From positions 1 through 64,000 of the forward strand of contig NZ_LSZO01000211.1 in assembly GCF_001580025.1 (NCBI RefSeq): 64,000 nucleotides of DNA. The letters run 5' to 3'. The notes beneath the pieces are model-generated. The model searched no databases. It worked only from the letters and a program-made list of their open reading frames with translations, and was not told the DNA's origin. This stretch comes from Ventosimonas gracilis. Its GTDB lineage: Bacteria; Pseudomonadota; Gammaproteobacteria; Pseudomonadales; Pseudomonadaceae. Numbering within the stretch: the first letter of the stretch is position 1; each line of letters opens with the position of its first letter. A program made the translations under genes and the position numbers. Below, in pieces: positions 1 to 8,485 of the stretch.

Positions 1-90
1 CGCAATCCGCAATCCGCAATCCGCAATCCGCAATCCGCAATCCGCAATCCGCAATCCGCAATCCGCAATCCGCAATCCGCAATCCGCAAT
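1..90. repeat. Heptanucleotide tandem repeat, about 12.9 copies of CCGCAAT
   Basis: Six bases of a partial unit are followed by twelve perfect CCGCAAT units, cut by the window edge. Because 7 is not a multiple of 3, each unit gained or lost shifts the reading frame. The unit has no stop codon in any frame and encodes a repeating Pro-Gln-Ser-Ala-Ile-Arg-Asn. It sits exactly where the signal peptide of the following gene should be. The paralogue at 1458 keeps only one CCGCAAT and one variant copy at the matching place (about 1470-1485). Confidence 0.95.
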
Positions 91-1154
91 GGCGATACCT
101 GGCTTTAATTTTTGGGGTTTTATTTTCCTTTGCGGTTAAGGCGCAAGGCGTTGTTAACGTCTATAACTGGTACGACTTTATTGACCTATCCATTCTGCCG
201 GACTTTGAGCAAGAAAGCGGGATAAAAGTCAATTATCAAACCTTCAGTAGCGGACAGGAAATTCTTCAGTTAATCGAACAAAAGACACCGATAGATGTTG
301 CCGTAGTGCCACACTTCCTGCTGCAACAGTTGATTCGCAAACAGCTACTTTCTCCATTGGAGCAATCCGCCCTGCAGCCTGCCCGCGAAAATCTTGATGC
401 GTTTATCGCAAGTCGCGTTAACTTGGTCGGAGCAGGCGATTATGCCGTGCCTTATCTTTGGAATATTGCTGCGTTGGGTTTTAACCGCTCATCACTTGCC
501 AAGGTATTGGGCGATGATTTTAAAGAAGATTGGAGTCTGCTGTTTGATGCCGCGCAAAATTCCAAGATAAAAGGCTGTGGCATTGCCGTGGCGGACGCGC
601 CGGTTGAACTTTATGCCACGCTGCTCAGTTACAGTGGTTATCCGGGATTATTGGAAAAAACACCGTTAAATCGTCTGCGTCGCCTTACCCGGAAAAACCT
701 TTTAGCGCTGCGTAATAATTTGCGTTATATCGATAGCGACAATTATTTATATGACCTCGGCAAGGGGGATTTGTGCCTGGCGATGGGTTGGTCGGGTGGT
801 ATTTCCCGTGCCGCGCAAATGAACAAGGATGTGCAGGTAGTACTTCCCTCAAACGATGGCTTAACACTGTCCTTTGAGGCTTTGGTTATCCCGAGCACAG
901 TAAAAAACAGTGCAGCGGCTCATCGGTTTATTAACTTCTTGTCGAAGCCTGAAATTTCTGCACGCAATGTCAACGAAACCCTTTATGGCAGCCCGCTTAA
1001 AAATATCAAACCGTTTCTTAAGCCTGAACTGCAAGATAGTCCGTTATTGCAATTGACCGCGCAAAATAAAAACCGCATGCAGCTGTTAAGTACTCCCGGT
1101 ATTGAGCAGCAAGCCGAGATAGATGCTTTATGGGATGCTTTTGTCAATCAATAA
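3..1154 (+). CDS. Periplasmic spermidine/putrescine-type binding protein, copy 1 (5' end outside window, repeat-interrupted signal peptide)
   Basis: The frame is open from the window edge through the heptamer repeat into a hydrophobic signal segment (LALIFGVLFSFAVKA) and then a mature protein starting near QGVVNVYNWYDF. The YNW motif followed by a distal 'FEQESGIKV' stretch is typical of PotD/PotF-like solute-binding proteins. These are ABC-importer components that bind polyamines or related cations in the periplasm. It is about 90% identical by eye to the next gene, so this is a recent tandem duplication. No permease or ATPase gene is adjacent, so the partner and substrate are unknown. The true start lies left of the window. 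Expression probably depends on repeat copy number. As read here the repeat is in frame with the mature protein. Confidence 0.8.
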   Translation, partial: QSAIRNPQSAIRNPQSAIRNPQSAIRNPQWRYLALIFGVLFSFAVKAQGVVNVYNWYDFIDLSILPDFEQESGIKVNYQTFSSGQEILQLIEQKTPIDVAVVPHFLLQQLIRKQLLSPLEQSALQPARENLDAFIASRVNLVGAGDYAVPYLWNIAALGFNRSSLAKVLGDDFKEDWSLLFDAAQNSKIKGCGIAVADAPVELYATLLSYSGYPGLLEKTPLNRLRRLTRKNLLALRNNLRYIDSDNYLYDLGKGDLCLAMGWSGGISRAAQMNKDVQVVLPSNDGLTLSFEALVIPSTVKNSAAAHRFINFLSKPEISARNVNETLYGSPLKNIKPFLKPELQDSPLLQLTAQNKNRMQLLSTPGIEQQAEIDALWDAFVNQ

Positions 1155-1188
1155 GCCTACTTGCCCTGGGTAAGCGTTGCAAGGCCAG

Positions 1189-1272
1189 ATGCCCGTCCAG
1201 GTGGATTTTTTGGCTGAGAACAAGGTGCAGGTGCTGGCGGCTTATATCTACTCGCTGGCGCATGGCCGTTAA
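1189..1272 (+). pseudogene. Remnant: C-terminal tail of a cbb3 oxidase subunit CcoP-like cytochrome c
   Basis: The 27-codon stretch reads MPVQVDFLAENKVQVLAAYI and continues YSLAHGR before TAA. This resembles the C-terminus of CcoP (MP..., then LAAYVYSLSH). No heme motif or upstream CcoP body is present, so this is only the 3' scrap of a gene, trapped between the two binding-protein copies. It may mark the junction of the duplication or an old rearrangement. The rest of the 1155-1457 gap shows no further gene. The assignment rests on a short match. Confidence 0.45.
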
Positions 1273-1457
1273 TTAAAAGACCCATCGGAAAGCGTCCCTT
1301 AATCCAAGGCAGAATTGGATAAAAAAGGGCAATCGATAATATCAAGTCATGCGTGTTTGACGAATTTATTGTTTGCTCTGTATTATCCGCATCGTTGTTG
1401 ATGGAAGCCAAGGGGTAGGAAGGATATCTATTGTCTTTATTGGAAATACAATATACC

Positions 1458-2546
1458 ATGCTGAAATACGTAATCCGCAATCTGCAATACTTGACCCTGA
1501 TTTTTGGGGTTTTATTTTCCTTTGCGGTTAAGGCGCAAGGCGTTGTTAATATCTATAACTGGTACGACTATATTGACCTGTCCATCCTGCCGGATTTTGA
1601 GCAAGAAAGCGGGATAAAAGTCAATTATCAAACCTTCAGTAGTGCGCATGAAATTATTCAGTTACTCGAACAAAAGAAACCGATAGATATTGCCGTAGTG
1701 CCACATTTCATGCTGAAACAGTTGGTTCGCAAACGGCTACTTTCTCCATTGGAACAGGCCACCCTGCAGCCTACCCGCGAAAATCTTGATGCGTTTATCG
1801 CAAGTCGCGTTACATTAGTCGGAGCAGGCGATTATGCCGTGCCTTATCTTTGGTATACCGCTGCGCTGGGTTTTAACCGTTCATCACTTGCCAAGGTATT
1901 GGGCGATGATTTTAAAGAAGATTGGAGTCTGCTGTTTGATGCTGCGCAAAATGCCAAGATAAAAGGCTGTGGTATTGCCGTGGCGGACGCGCCGGTTGAA
2001 CTTTATGCCACACTGCTCAGTTACAGTGGTTATCCGGGATTATTGGATAAAACACCGTTAAATCGTATGCGTCGCCTGACCCGGAAAAACCTTTTTGAGC
2101 TGCGTAATAATTTGCGTTATATCGATAGCGACCGTTATTTATATGACCTCGGCAAGGGGGATTTGTGCTTGGCGATGGGTTGGTCGGGTGGTATTTCCCG
2201 TGCCGCGCAAATGAACAAGGATGTGCAGGTGGTACTTCCCTCAAACCATGCCTTAACGATGGCCTTTGATGCTTTGGTTATCCCGAAAACAGCAAAAAAC
2301 AGTGCGGCGGCTCATCAGTTTATTAACTTCTTGTCGAAGCCGGAAATTTCTGCACGTAATGTCAACCAAACTTTTTATGGCAGCCCGCTTAAAAATATCA
2401 AACCGTTTCTTAAGCCTGAACTGCAAAATAGTCCGTTATTGCAATTGACCGCGCAAAATAAAAACCGCATGCAACTATTAAGTGCTCCCGGCATTGAGCA
2501 GCAAGCCGAGATGGATGCTTTATGGGATGCTTTTTCCCATCAATAA
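1458..2546 (+). CDS. Periplasmic spermidine/putrescine-type binding protein, copy 2
   Basis: An intact 362-residue solute-binding protein. A signal peptide starts at MLKYVIRN and is cleaved near VKA-QG. The mature start VVNIYNWYDYIDLS is typical of the PotD family, followed by two alpha/beta lobes. It should deliver a polyamine-like ligand to an ABC importer, but no importer genes are nearby. ATG 1458 gives a normal signal peptide. A TTG at 1431 has a better Shine-Dalgarno (AGGAAGG, 1418-1424) and would add nine residues, so the start is not settled. It ends in an inverted-repeat terminator. Unlike copy 1 it lacks the expanded heptamer and should be expressed constitutively. Confidence 0.85.
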   Translation: MLKYVIRNLQYLTLIFGVLFSFAVKAQGVVNIYNWYDYIDLSILPDFEQESGIKVNYQTFSSAHEIIQLLEQKKPIDIAVVPHFMLKQLVRKRLLSPLEQATLQPTRENLDAFIASRVTLVGAGDYAVPYLWYTAALGFNRSSLAKVLGDDFKEDWSLLFDAAQNAKIKGCGIAVADAPVELYATLLSYSGYPGLLDKTPLNRMRRLTRKNLFELRNNLRYIDSDRYLYDLGKGDLCLAMGWSGGISRAAQMNKDVQVVLPSNHALTMAFDALVIPKTAKNSAAAHQFINFLSKPEISARNVNQTFYGSPLKNIKPFLKPELQNSPLLQLTAQNKNRMQLLSAPGIEQQAEMDALWDAFSHQ

Positions 2547-2555
2547 ACCTACTTG

Positions 2556-2579
2556 CCCTCTCCCGCTTGCGGGAGAGGG
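2556..2579. terminator. Inverted repeat CCCTCTCCCGC-TT-GCGGGAGAGGG between convergent genes
   Basis: Perfect 11-bp arms with a 2-nt loop, followed by GTTTTG. It lies between the 3' ends of the binding protein and the racemase gene, so it may terminate one or both. It is one member of a family of similar palindromes in this window. Confidence 0.7.
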
Positions 2580-2595
2580 GTTTTGTAGAGAGGCT

Positions 2596-3831
2596 TTAAT
2601 CTTTTAACACGCGCGGGTTGGAGTTGCTCCACAGCACGTAGGCGTTGCCAATCCACAGGTCGAGCGCTTCTTCCAGTTCGCCTTGAGTGATTTCATCGTT
2701 GCCCTGTTTGCCGTACAGCACCACTTCATCACCGGGTTTAACGCCTTTAATATCGGTGACATCGACCATAAAGGTATTCATCGATACACGGCCAACCGAA
2801 GGCGCACGCTGACCGCTGATCAGTACATTGGCCTGGTTGGACAGTATGCGGCGGTAGCCGTCGGAATAGCCCAGCGGGATATTGGCAAGCAATGAGTCGC
2901 GCGTGAGCGTATGGGTGCCGTCATAACCCACCGTACTGCCCGCAGGATAGGCATTTACCGAAGCGACACGGGATTTAAATTGCATAACGCGCTGATAACC
3001 GGGGTGTGCATCGTATAAAGGTTCATAGATTGCTGAGCCCGGGCGCACCATATCCATCCAGGCTTCCGGCACATTGAGCGTGGTAAAGCTGTTGGCGCAG
3101 TGCAGAATCAAGTCTTTGCGATTGAGCTTGGCCGTTTTAATCAACCAATCGGTTTGTTCTTTAAAGCGCGCAAAGCCTTCGAGCACCTTGTCGCGTTCTT
3201 CGTAGGGGAAGTGGGTCATGATGCCGGCGAGCTTGATGCCCGGCAGCTTGACCAAGGCCAGTGCGTCTTTTTTGCCCTGTTCGGTGGCGACTTCCAACCC
3301 GTTGCGATCCATACCACCGGCGTTAAGACCAAGATGAATGTTGATGGTGCGCTCTTTGCGCTGCGCCAGTTCGCTGATGGAACGAGCGACTTCCAGATTG
3401 CCGACCAGTTCGTCCATATCATAGGCCAGTGCGCTTTCAATCTCGCCCGGCGTTGCACTGCGCAAACGCATCAGCCGTCCTTTAAAGCCCTTGGCGCGGG
3501 CGACGCGAGCCTCTTCATTGCTGGTCACGCCCACGCAGTTAACGCCTTGGGCAATGATGGTGGGCATAAGCAGGGCGATGCTGTGCCCGTAGGCATCGGC
3601 TTTCATTACTGCGCAGATTTGCGTTTTGCCTGCAAGATGCCCTTTTAATTGATTGATGTTATGGGCAAAGGCTTTGGCATCAATCTCAACCCAAGCGTTG
3701 GCCTGTGCCAGCAGCATTTCACGCGTTTGTGCAGGTATACCGCCTTCCAGTACTGGAGCGGCCTGAGAGACGCTGCCCATTGAGACCAAAGCAATCGACA
3801 GTGCGAGTTTGCCGAGTGGGTATTTACTCAT
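2596..3831 (-). CDS. bsr: Periplasmic broad-specificity amino acid racemase (Alr-fold)
   Basis: A PLP-dependent racemase with an N-terminal signal peptide (MSKYPLGKLALSIALVSMGS, cleaved near SQA-AP). PLP lysine motif: AVMKADAYGHS. The catalytic tyrosine region is STVGYDGTHT in the C-terminal beta domain. Cytoplasmic Alr has no signal peptide. A secreted 411-residue form matches the broad-spectrum racemases (Bsr) of Pseudomonas and Vibrio, which make non-canonical D-amino acids that modify peptidoglycan or signal at stationary phase. SD AAGGAG lies 7 nt before the ATG. It stands alone, convergent with the binding-protein gene. Exact substrate range cannot be read from sequence. Confidence 0.85.
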   Translation of the reverse strand: MSKYPLGKLALSIALVSMGSVSQAAPVLEGGIPAQTREMLLAQANAWVEIDAKAFAHNINQLKGHLAGKTQICAVMKADAYGHSIALLMPTIIAQGVNCVGVTSNEEARVARAKGFKGRLMRLRSATPGEIESALAYDMDELVGNLEVARSISELAQRKERTINIHLGLNAGGMDRNGLEVATEQGKKDALALVKLPGIKLAGIMTHFPYEERDKVLEGFARFKEQTDWLIKTAKLNRKDLILHCANSFTTLNVPEAWMDMVRPGSAIYEPLYDAHPGYQRVMQFKSRVASVNAYPAGSTVGYDGTHTLTRDSLLANIPLGYSDGYRRILSNQANVLISGQRAPSVGRVSMNTFMVDVTDIKGVKPGDEVVLYGKQGNDEITQGELEEALDLWIGNAYVLWSNSNPRVLKD

Positions 3832-4151
3832 GTAGTGCTCCTTGATTTATTGGAATTTATTGTCTTGCCCAGCGCTTAAAAGCGGCCAAGGTGGGCGATT
3901 ATGCCAAAATCCCGTACAAGCAATATGGTTTTTTGCCGCGATTGTCCCACGAATGCAATTTTGCGGCGCGAAAATAACCGTCTCCCATTGCGGATAAACC
4001 TAAAAAGTCCCTTTGAAAGACTTACAACATGCCGGTTTTTGAGGCTTTATAAAGGGCTGCGGCATTCGCCCGGTCTTTTGTACAATGCAAGCGGCTCGCG
4101 TTTGAAACGGGAAAGACCCTAAAATGCCCTGTTACACAAAGCGGATAACCT
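3832..4151. other. Divergent intergenic region between bsr and surE
   Basis: About 320 bp with no credible gene; a 73-codon frame at 3901-4122 has no ribosome site or recognisable product. It must hold the promoters of bsr (leftward) and surE (rightward). A TACAAT at 4081-4086 is a possible -10 box for surE, but I see no convincing -35. Confidence 0.5.
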
Positions 4152-4901
4152 ATGCGCATATTGATTTCCAATGATGACGGCGTTTATGCGCCAGGTATTG
4201 CCGCCTTGCATGAGGCGCTGGCTGATTTTGCCGAATGCGCGGTGGTTGCGCCGAGTGAAGACCAAAGCGGGGTCAGCAGTGCCTTGACGTTAGACCGCCC
4301 GCTCTATCCGGAGCGGCTCGCAAGCGGCTGGCTCAGTATTAACGGCACGCCGGCGGATTGTGTGCATCTGGGGCTTAACGGCCTGCTTGACGAGCCGCCT
4401 GAGCTGGTGGTCTCTGGCATCAATCTGGGAGCCAATCTGGGTGATGACGTGCTCTATTCCGGCACGGTCGCGGCGGCGATGGAAGGGCGCTTTTTGCAAC
4501 GCCCCGCTTTTGCCTTCTCGCTGCTATCAAAAAAAACCACTCATCTGCCCACGGCGGCGCATTTTGCGCGTTTGTTGGTGGGGGGGCAGGAACGGCTGAA
4601 TTTGCCGCCGCGTACTGTGCTTAACATCAATATCCCCGATTTGCCGCTTGAGCAGATTCGCGGCATTCGTATTACCCGTCTGGGACAGCGCCGCCGCGCG
4701 AGCGCGCCACAGCCACATGTTAATCCGCGCGGCAAGCAGGGCTTTTGGCTGGCGGTGGCCGGTGAAGCAGAAGATGGTGGCGAGGGAACGGATTTTCACG
4801 CGGTAGGGCAAGGCTTTGTCTCAGTCACGCCGCTACAAATCGGTCACCGCGAATTGCCGGTGGCCGAACTGAGCGCTTGGCTGTTGGAGCTTGCGCCGTG
4901 A
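4152..4901 (+). CDS. surE: 5'/3'-nucleotidase SurE
   Basis: A metal-dependent nucleotidase/exopolyphosphatase that dephosphorylates nucleoside monophosphates; a stationary-phase survival protein. It starts with the diagnostic [16 protein letters not shown], where the Asp-Asp pair binds the metal. It also has the [20 protein letters not shown] motif of the active site. At 249 residues it has the normal length. It is the first gene of a surE-pcm-sel1-nlpD run, the order known from Pseudomonas and E. coli apart from the inserted Sel1 gene. Confidence 0.96.
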   Translation: MRILISNDDGVYAPGIAALHEALADFAECAVVAPSEDQSGVSSALTLDRPLYPERLASGWLSINGTPADCVHLGLNGLLDEPPELVVSGINLGANLGDDVLYSGTVAAAMEGRFLQRPAFAFSLLSKKTTHLPTAAHFARLLVGGQERLNLPPRTVLNINIPDLPLEQIRGIRITRLGQRRRASAPQPHVNPRGKQGFWLAVAGEAEDGGEGTDFHAVGQGFVSVTPLQIGHRELPVAELSAWLLELAP

Positions 4902-4927
4902 GAGCACAGCGACATCAAGGCATTGGT

Positions 4928-5563
4928 ATGCACTCGCAGCGTACTCGCGAGCGTTTGACGGCGCGACTGTATGAGGAAGGCGTGCGTCATCCGGCGGTGC
5001 TTTCGGCGATCAACCATACGCCGCGGCATTTGTTTGTCGATGAAGCGCTGGCGCACCGCGCTTACGAAGATACCGCGCTGCCCATCGGTCACAGCCAGAC
5101 GCTCTCGCAGCCCTGGATCGTTGGGCGGATGAGCGAGTTGCTGCTGGCAGGCGGGACGCTTAACAAGGTGCTGGAAATCGGCACCGGTTCGGGCTATCAG
5201 AGCGCGATACTGGCGCAGTTGGTGGAGCGGGTATTTAGTGTCGAGCGCATTGCCGCGCTGCAACAGCAAGCCAAGCAACGCCTTGCCCAGCTTGGTTTGC
5301 ATAATGTGGTTTTTCGCTTCGGTGATGGTTTTGAAGGTTGGAATGCGTTCGCGCCTTATCAGGGCATTTTGGTCACCGCCGCCGCGCCTGAAGTACCGCA
5401 AGCACTGCTTGAGCAGTTGACTGACGGTGGCCGACTGGTGATTCCGGTTGGCAGCGACAACACTCAGCAGTTGCAGGTTATTGTCCGCCAAGGACAGACG
5501 TTTTCCCGTACTGTGTTGGATACGGTGCGCTTTGTGCCGCTACTGGGTGGAACGGTTTATTAA
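4928..5563 (+). CDS. pcm: Protein-L-isoaspartate O-methyltransferase
   Basis: Repairs age-damaged proteins by SAM-dependent methylation of L-isoaspartyl residues. Visible motifs are the substrate-side [13 protein letters not shown] and the SAM-binding [13 protein letters not shown]; the C-terminus [11 protein letters not shown] is typical of the family. I start at ATG 4928 (HSQRTRERL follows, matching the usual N-terminus) with AAGG 8 nt upstream. A GTG at 4898 overlapping the surE stop would add ten residues and is the alternative. It is likely co-transcribed with surE. Confidence 0.94.
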   Translation: MHSQRTRERLTARLYEEGVRHPAVLSAINHTPRHLFVDEALAHRAYEDTALPIGHSQTLSQPWIVGRMSELLLAGGTLNKVLEIGTGSGYQSAILAQLVERVFSVERIAALQQQAKQRLAQLGLHNVVFRFGDGFEGWNAFAPYQGILVTAAAPEVPQALLEQLTDGGRLVIPVGSDNTQQLQVIVRQGQTFSRTVLDTVRFVPLLGGTVY

Positions 5564-5572
5564 AGGATGCGT

Positions 5573-6634
5573 ATGAAACCTGCGCTTTTTATTGGAAAAC
5601 TGATTTTTGCCGCTTGGCTGCTTTATTGCCCGGCTTGGCTGCTGGCCGCCGACTTTCAAAGCGCGACGGAAAAATACAAAGCAGGCGATGTGGCGGGCGC
5701 ATTGCAAGAATTTACGGTGCTCGCCGAGGCGGGTAGTGTGGAGGCGCAGCGTGTGCTGGGCAATTTTTATGTGCGCAGCCTGGGCGGCGTGCCGCGTGAC
5801 TATTCAGCGGCGCTGAAATGGTTTCAGCTCGCTGCTGATAAAGGCGACGCGCCATCACAGGCGAGCCTTGGCTTTCTCTACCGCAACGGCTTTGGCGTGC
5901 CGCGTGATTACTTGCAAGCGTTTAAGTGGTACCGCCTTGCCGCGTTGCAAGGTGAAGTCAGCGCACAGAGCCAGCTTGGCAGGTTGTACCGCTACGGTCT
6001 TGGTACTGAGGCCGATGTCAGTGAAGCCGTGCGCTGGTATCGCCTCGCTGCCGAGCAAGGCGACATCAGTGCACAGCGCGGCTTGGGCAATCTGTATCAA
6101 AAAGGCCAAGGTGAAGTCATGCGTAATTACAGCCAAGCTATGCACTGGTATCGCATGGCCGCCGAACAAAACGATGTCGCCAGTCAAATTGAAGTCGGCC
6201 GCCTGTACCGCGAAGGGCTTGGCGTGATGCGCGATTACGATGAAGCGCTGAAATGGTTTCACCTCGCCGCCGCGCGCGGCGACCCCGATGCACAGCGGGA
6301 AATTGGCCAGATGTACCTTGAGGGCTTTGGCGTGGAACGTAGTGATACCGAGGCCATGTACTGGTATCGCCTGGCCGCCGAGCAAGGCTTTGCGCCCGCG
6401 CAGATTAACGTTGCGGATTTGTACTGGCAGGATTACGGCGGGCAGGAAGGCCGTGAAAAAGCGCTGCTCTGGCTGCTGCTGGCGGCCAGCATCGATGCTT
6501 CCTTGGAAGAAAACGATGACTGGCTGGCGCTATACAGCAAAGTGCGCGCGGTACTCTCTGAGGAACAAATCAAGCTTGCCGAACAAGCCGCCAAGCGCTG
6601 TGAACAGTCCGGCTATCACGAATGTGATGGGTAA
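5573..6634 (+). CDS. Secreted Sel1-repeat (TPR-like) protein
   Basis: A signal peptide (MKPALFIGKLIFAAWLLYC, cleaved near LLAA-DF) is followed by about seven 36-residue Sel1-like repeats with the A.KW(F/Y)xLAA pattern, ending in a Cys-containing tail. Sel1 proteins are helical scaffolds for protein-protein contacts, in bacteria often linked to the envelope or host interaction. No enzyme domain is present. ATG 5573 is chosen because AAAGG (5562-5566) is correctly spaced for it and too close to ATG 5567. The gene interrupts the usual pcm-nlpD adjacency. Confidence 0.85.
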   Translation: MKPALFIGKLIFAAWLLYCPAWLLAADFQSATEKYKAGDVAGALQEFTVLAEAGSVEAQRVLGNFYVRSLGGVPRDYSAALKWFQLAADKGDAPSQASLGFLYRNGFGVPRDYLQAFKWYRLAALQGEVSAQSQLGRLYRYGLGTEADVSEAVRWYRLAAEQGDISAQRGLGNLYQKGQGEVMRNYSQAMHWYRMAAEQNDVASQIEVGRLYREGLGVMRDYDEALKWFHLAAARGDPDAQREIGQMYLEGFGVERSDTEAMYWYRLAAEQGFAPAQINVADLYWQDYGGQEGREKALLWLLLAASIDASLEENDDWLALYSKVRAVLSEEQIKLAEQAAKRCEQSGYHECDG

Positions 6635-6657
6635 GTCGGCAGCCAAGGGATATTGCG

Positions 6658-7488
6658 GTGTTAGGGTTGAAAATCAGTATTGGCGGATTGCTCCTGCTGT
6701 TTTCGGCCTTCTGGCTGAGCGCTTGCACCACCACCAGCCGCGCGCCGACAAGTGCCAAGGTGCGTGTGATACCCAAAGTGATGCACGGCCAATATGTGGT
6801 TCGCCGGGGCGATACCTTGTACTCCATTGCCCGCCGCCACGGTTGGGATTGGAAAGCGCTCGCCGCGCATAACCGCATTGGCAGTCCCTATCGCTTAAAA
6901 GTCGGGCAGATTATCCGTTTTGACAATCGCCCACTGCCGCGGCAAACGCCTGCATCTGCCCCTCGCCGCAGCACCCCGCCGCCGCGGCAAACCGCCAGCA
7001 AACCGCCTGCTACGCCCAGCAAACCTAAACCTTCGGTTTCACGCCAACCGGCAAAAACCACTAATCCGCCACCACGGCAGACGCCACCGGCGGCAGGAAG
7101 TGCGGCACTTTCTGCCATTCAATGGCGCTGGCCGACCGATGGCACCTTGATTGCCCGCTTTGCCGCAAACAACGGGTTAAACAAAGGTATTGATATTGCT
7201 GGAAAAGCCGGACAACCCGTGAAAGCCGCCGCCGACGGGCTGGTCACTTACGCCGGTAACGGCCTGTACGGCAACGGCGAGGCGCTGGTGATCAAGCACG
7301 GCACTAGTTTGGTGGTGAGTGTGTACGGCCATAACCGCCGTCTTTTGGTCAAAGAAGGCCAGCAAGTCAAAGCCGGACAAGTTATCGCCGAAATGGGTGC
7401 AAGCGGCACCGACCGCGTCAAACTGCACTTTGAAATCCGCTATCAAAGCCAAGCGGTAGACCCGCTGCTTTATTTGCCGAAACGTTAG
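6658..7488 (+). CDS. nlpD: Amidase activator NlpD (lipoprotein, LysM + degenerate LytM/M23)
   Basis: A lipoprotein signal ending in LSAC is followed by a LysM domain (YVVRRGDTLYSIARRHGW, about residues 45-88). Next come a Pro/Arg-rich linker and a C-terminal LytM domain (about 165-270). The first zinc-site position reads NKGIDIAG instead of H..D, as in E. coli NlpD. It should therefore be an inactive peptidase fold that activates AmiC-type amidases at division. GTG start with AAGGGA 8 nt upstream. In Pseudomonas rpoS follows nlpD; here it does not. Confidence 0.92.
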   Translation: MLGLKISIGGLLLLFSAFWLSACTTTSRAPTSAKVRVIPKVMHGQYVVRRGDTLYSIARRHGWDWKALAAHNRIGSPYRLKVGQIIRFDNRPLPRQTPASAPRRSTPPPRQTASKPPATPSKPKPSVSRQPAKTTNPPPRQTPPAAGSAALSAIQWRWPTDGTLIARFAANNGLNKGIDIAGKAGQPVKAAADGLVTYAGNGLYGNGEALVIKHGTSLVVSVYGHNRRLLVKEGQQVKAGQVIAEMGASGTDRVKLHFEIRYQSQAVDPLLYLPKR

Positions 7489-7573
7489 TCGCTCGCATGC
7501 GGGAGACAAGACGCATTCCAACTAACATGCTAGGCTCTGCCAATATCCGCAAAAAAACACAAGGAGCAGGGAG

Positions 7574-8449
7574 ATGGCAGATACCGCATTTATTGGCCTT
7601 GGCGTGATGGGCTTTAACATGGCCGGACATTTGGCCTGTGAAGGGCATCAAGTGCGCGTTTACAACCGCACGCAAGGGCGGGTCAAGCTCTGGCTGGACG
7701 AGTTTGCAGGTGAAGCAGCACTGACCCCGCGCGAGGCGGCAGAGGGCGCTGAGATGGTGATGTGCTGCGTCGGCAATGACGATGATTTGCGCAGCGTACT
7801 GCTAGGCGATAACGGCGCGTTTGCCGCAATGAAAAAAGGCAGCATCCTGATTGACCACACCACCGCTTCTGCTCAAGCGGCACGGGAACTTTCGGCCATT
7901 GCCGAACAGCGCGGCATTGAGTTTCTTGATGCACCGGTATCCGGCGGCCAGTCAGGCGCGGAAGCGGGCATGCTGTCGATTGCCGTTGGCGGCAAGCAGG
8001 AGGTTTACGCGCGCGCCGCGCCGGTTTTAGAAGCCTATGGCAAGTTGGTCAAACACATGGGGCCGGTCGGCAGCGGGCAATTGACCAAGATGGTCAACCA
8101 AATCTGTATTGCCGGTATTGTGCAGGGACTGGCCGAAGGACTGCACTTTGCGCAGGCGGCGGGTCTTGATATTGCCGCTGCAATGGAGGTGATAGGTCAA
8201 GGCGCGGCGCAGTCCTGGCAGCAGCAAAACCGCTGGCAGAGCATGAGCGAAGGGCGCTTTGACTTTGGTTTTGCGGTCAATTGGATGCGCAAGGATTTAA
8301 ACTTTGCGCTGGATGAAGCCCGCCGCAACGGCGCACAGCTTCCACTGACCGCATTGGTTGACCAGTTCTACTCGCAAGTTCAGGCCGCAGGCGGTGGGCG
8401 CTGGGATACTTCCAGTTTGATTACCCGCTTAAAAACCACCATAGATTGA
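7574..8449 (+). CDS. NAD(P)-dependent beta-hydroxyacid dehydrogenase
   Basis: The N-terminal Rossmann motif FIGLGVMGFNMAGHL is followed by the substrate-binding DAPVSGGQSGAEAG and the catalytic-lysine segment GSGQLTKMVNQ. This order defines the 3-hydroxyisobutyrate / tartronate semialdehyde reductase / GLYR family. At 291 residues it is full length. The strong SD AAGGAG lies before the ATG. Reduction or oxidation of a short beta-hydroxyacid is expected; 3-hydroxyisobutyrate, glycerate-type or serine-type substrates cannot be told apart. It occupies the position where rpoS would be expected after nlpD. Confidence 0.88.
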   Translation: MADTAFIGLGVMGFNMAGHLACEGHQVRVYNRTQGRVKLWLDEFAGEAALTPREAAEGAEMVMCCVGNDDDLRSVLLGDNGAFAAMKKGSILIDHTTASAQAARELSAIAEQRGIEFLDAPVSGGQSGAEAGMLSIAVGGKQEVYARAAPVLEAYGKLVKHMGPVGSGQLTKMVNQICIAGIVQGLAEGLHFAQAAGLDIAAAMEVIGQGAAQSWQQQNRWQSMSEGRFDFGFAVNWMRKDLNFALDEARRNGAQLPLTALVDQFYSQVQAAGGGRWDTSSLITRLKTTID

Positions 8450-8454
8450 TTTTC

Positions 8455-8480
8455 CCCTCTCCCATAAAAATGGGAGAGGG
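8455..8480. terminator. Inverted repeat CCCTCTCCCAT / ATGGGAGAGGG, bidirectional terminator candidate
   Basis: Perfect 11-bp arms with a 4-nt A-rich loop, flanked by TTTTCC on one side and TTTGTTT on the other. It lies between the convergent dehydrogenase and hemL genes. It belongs to the window-wide palindrome family. Confidence 0.75.
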
Positions 8481-8485
8481 TTTGT

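Noticed and set aside
3100-3648. 182-codon frame antisense to the racemase gene
   Set aside because: Lies wholly on the opposite strand of a well-supported gene; typical shadow of GC-rich coding sequence.
3901-4122. 73-codon plus-strand frame upstream of surE
   Set aside because: No ribosome site, no recognisable product, basic low-complexity content, and it occupies the divergent promoter region.
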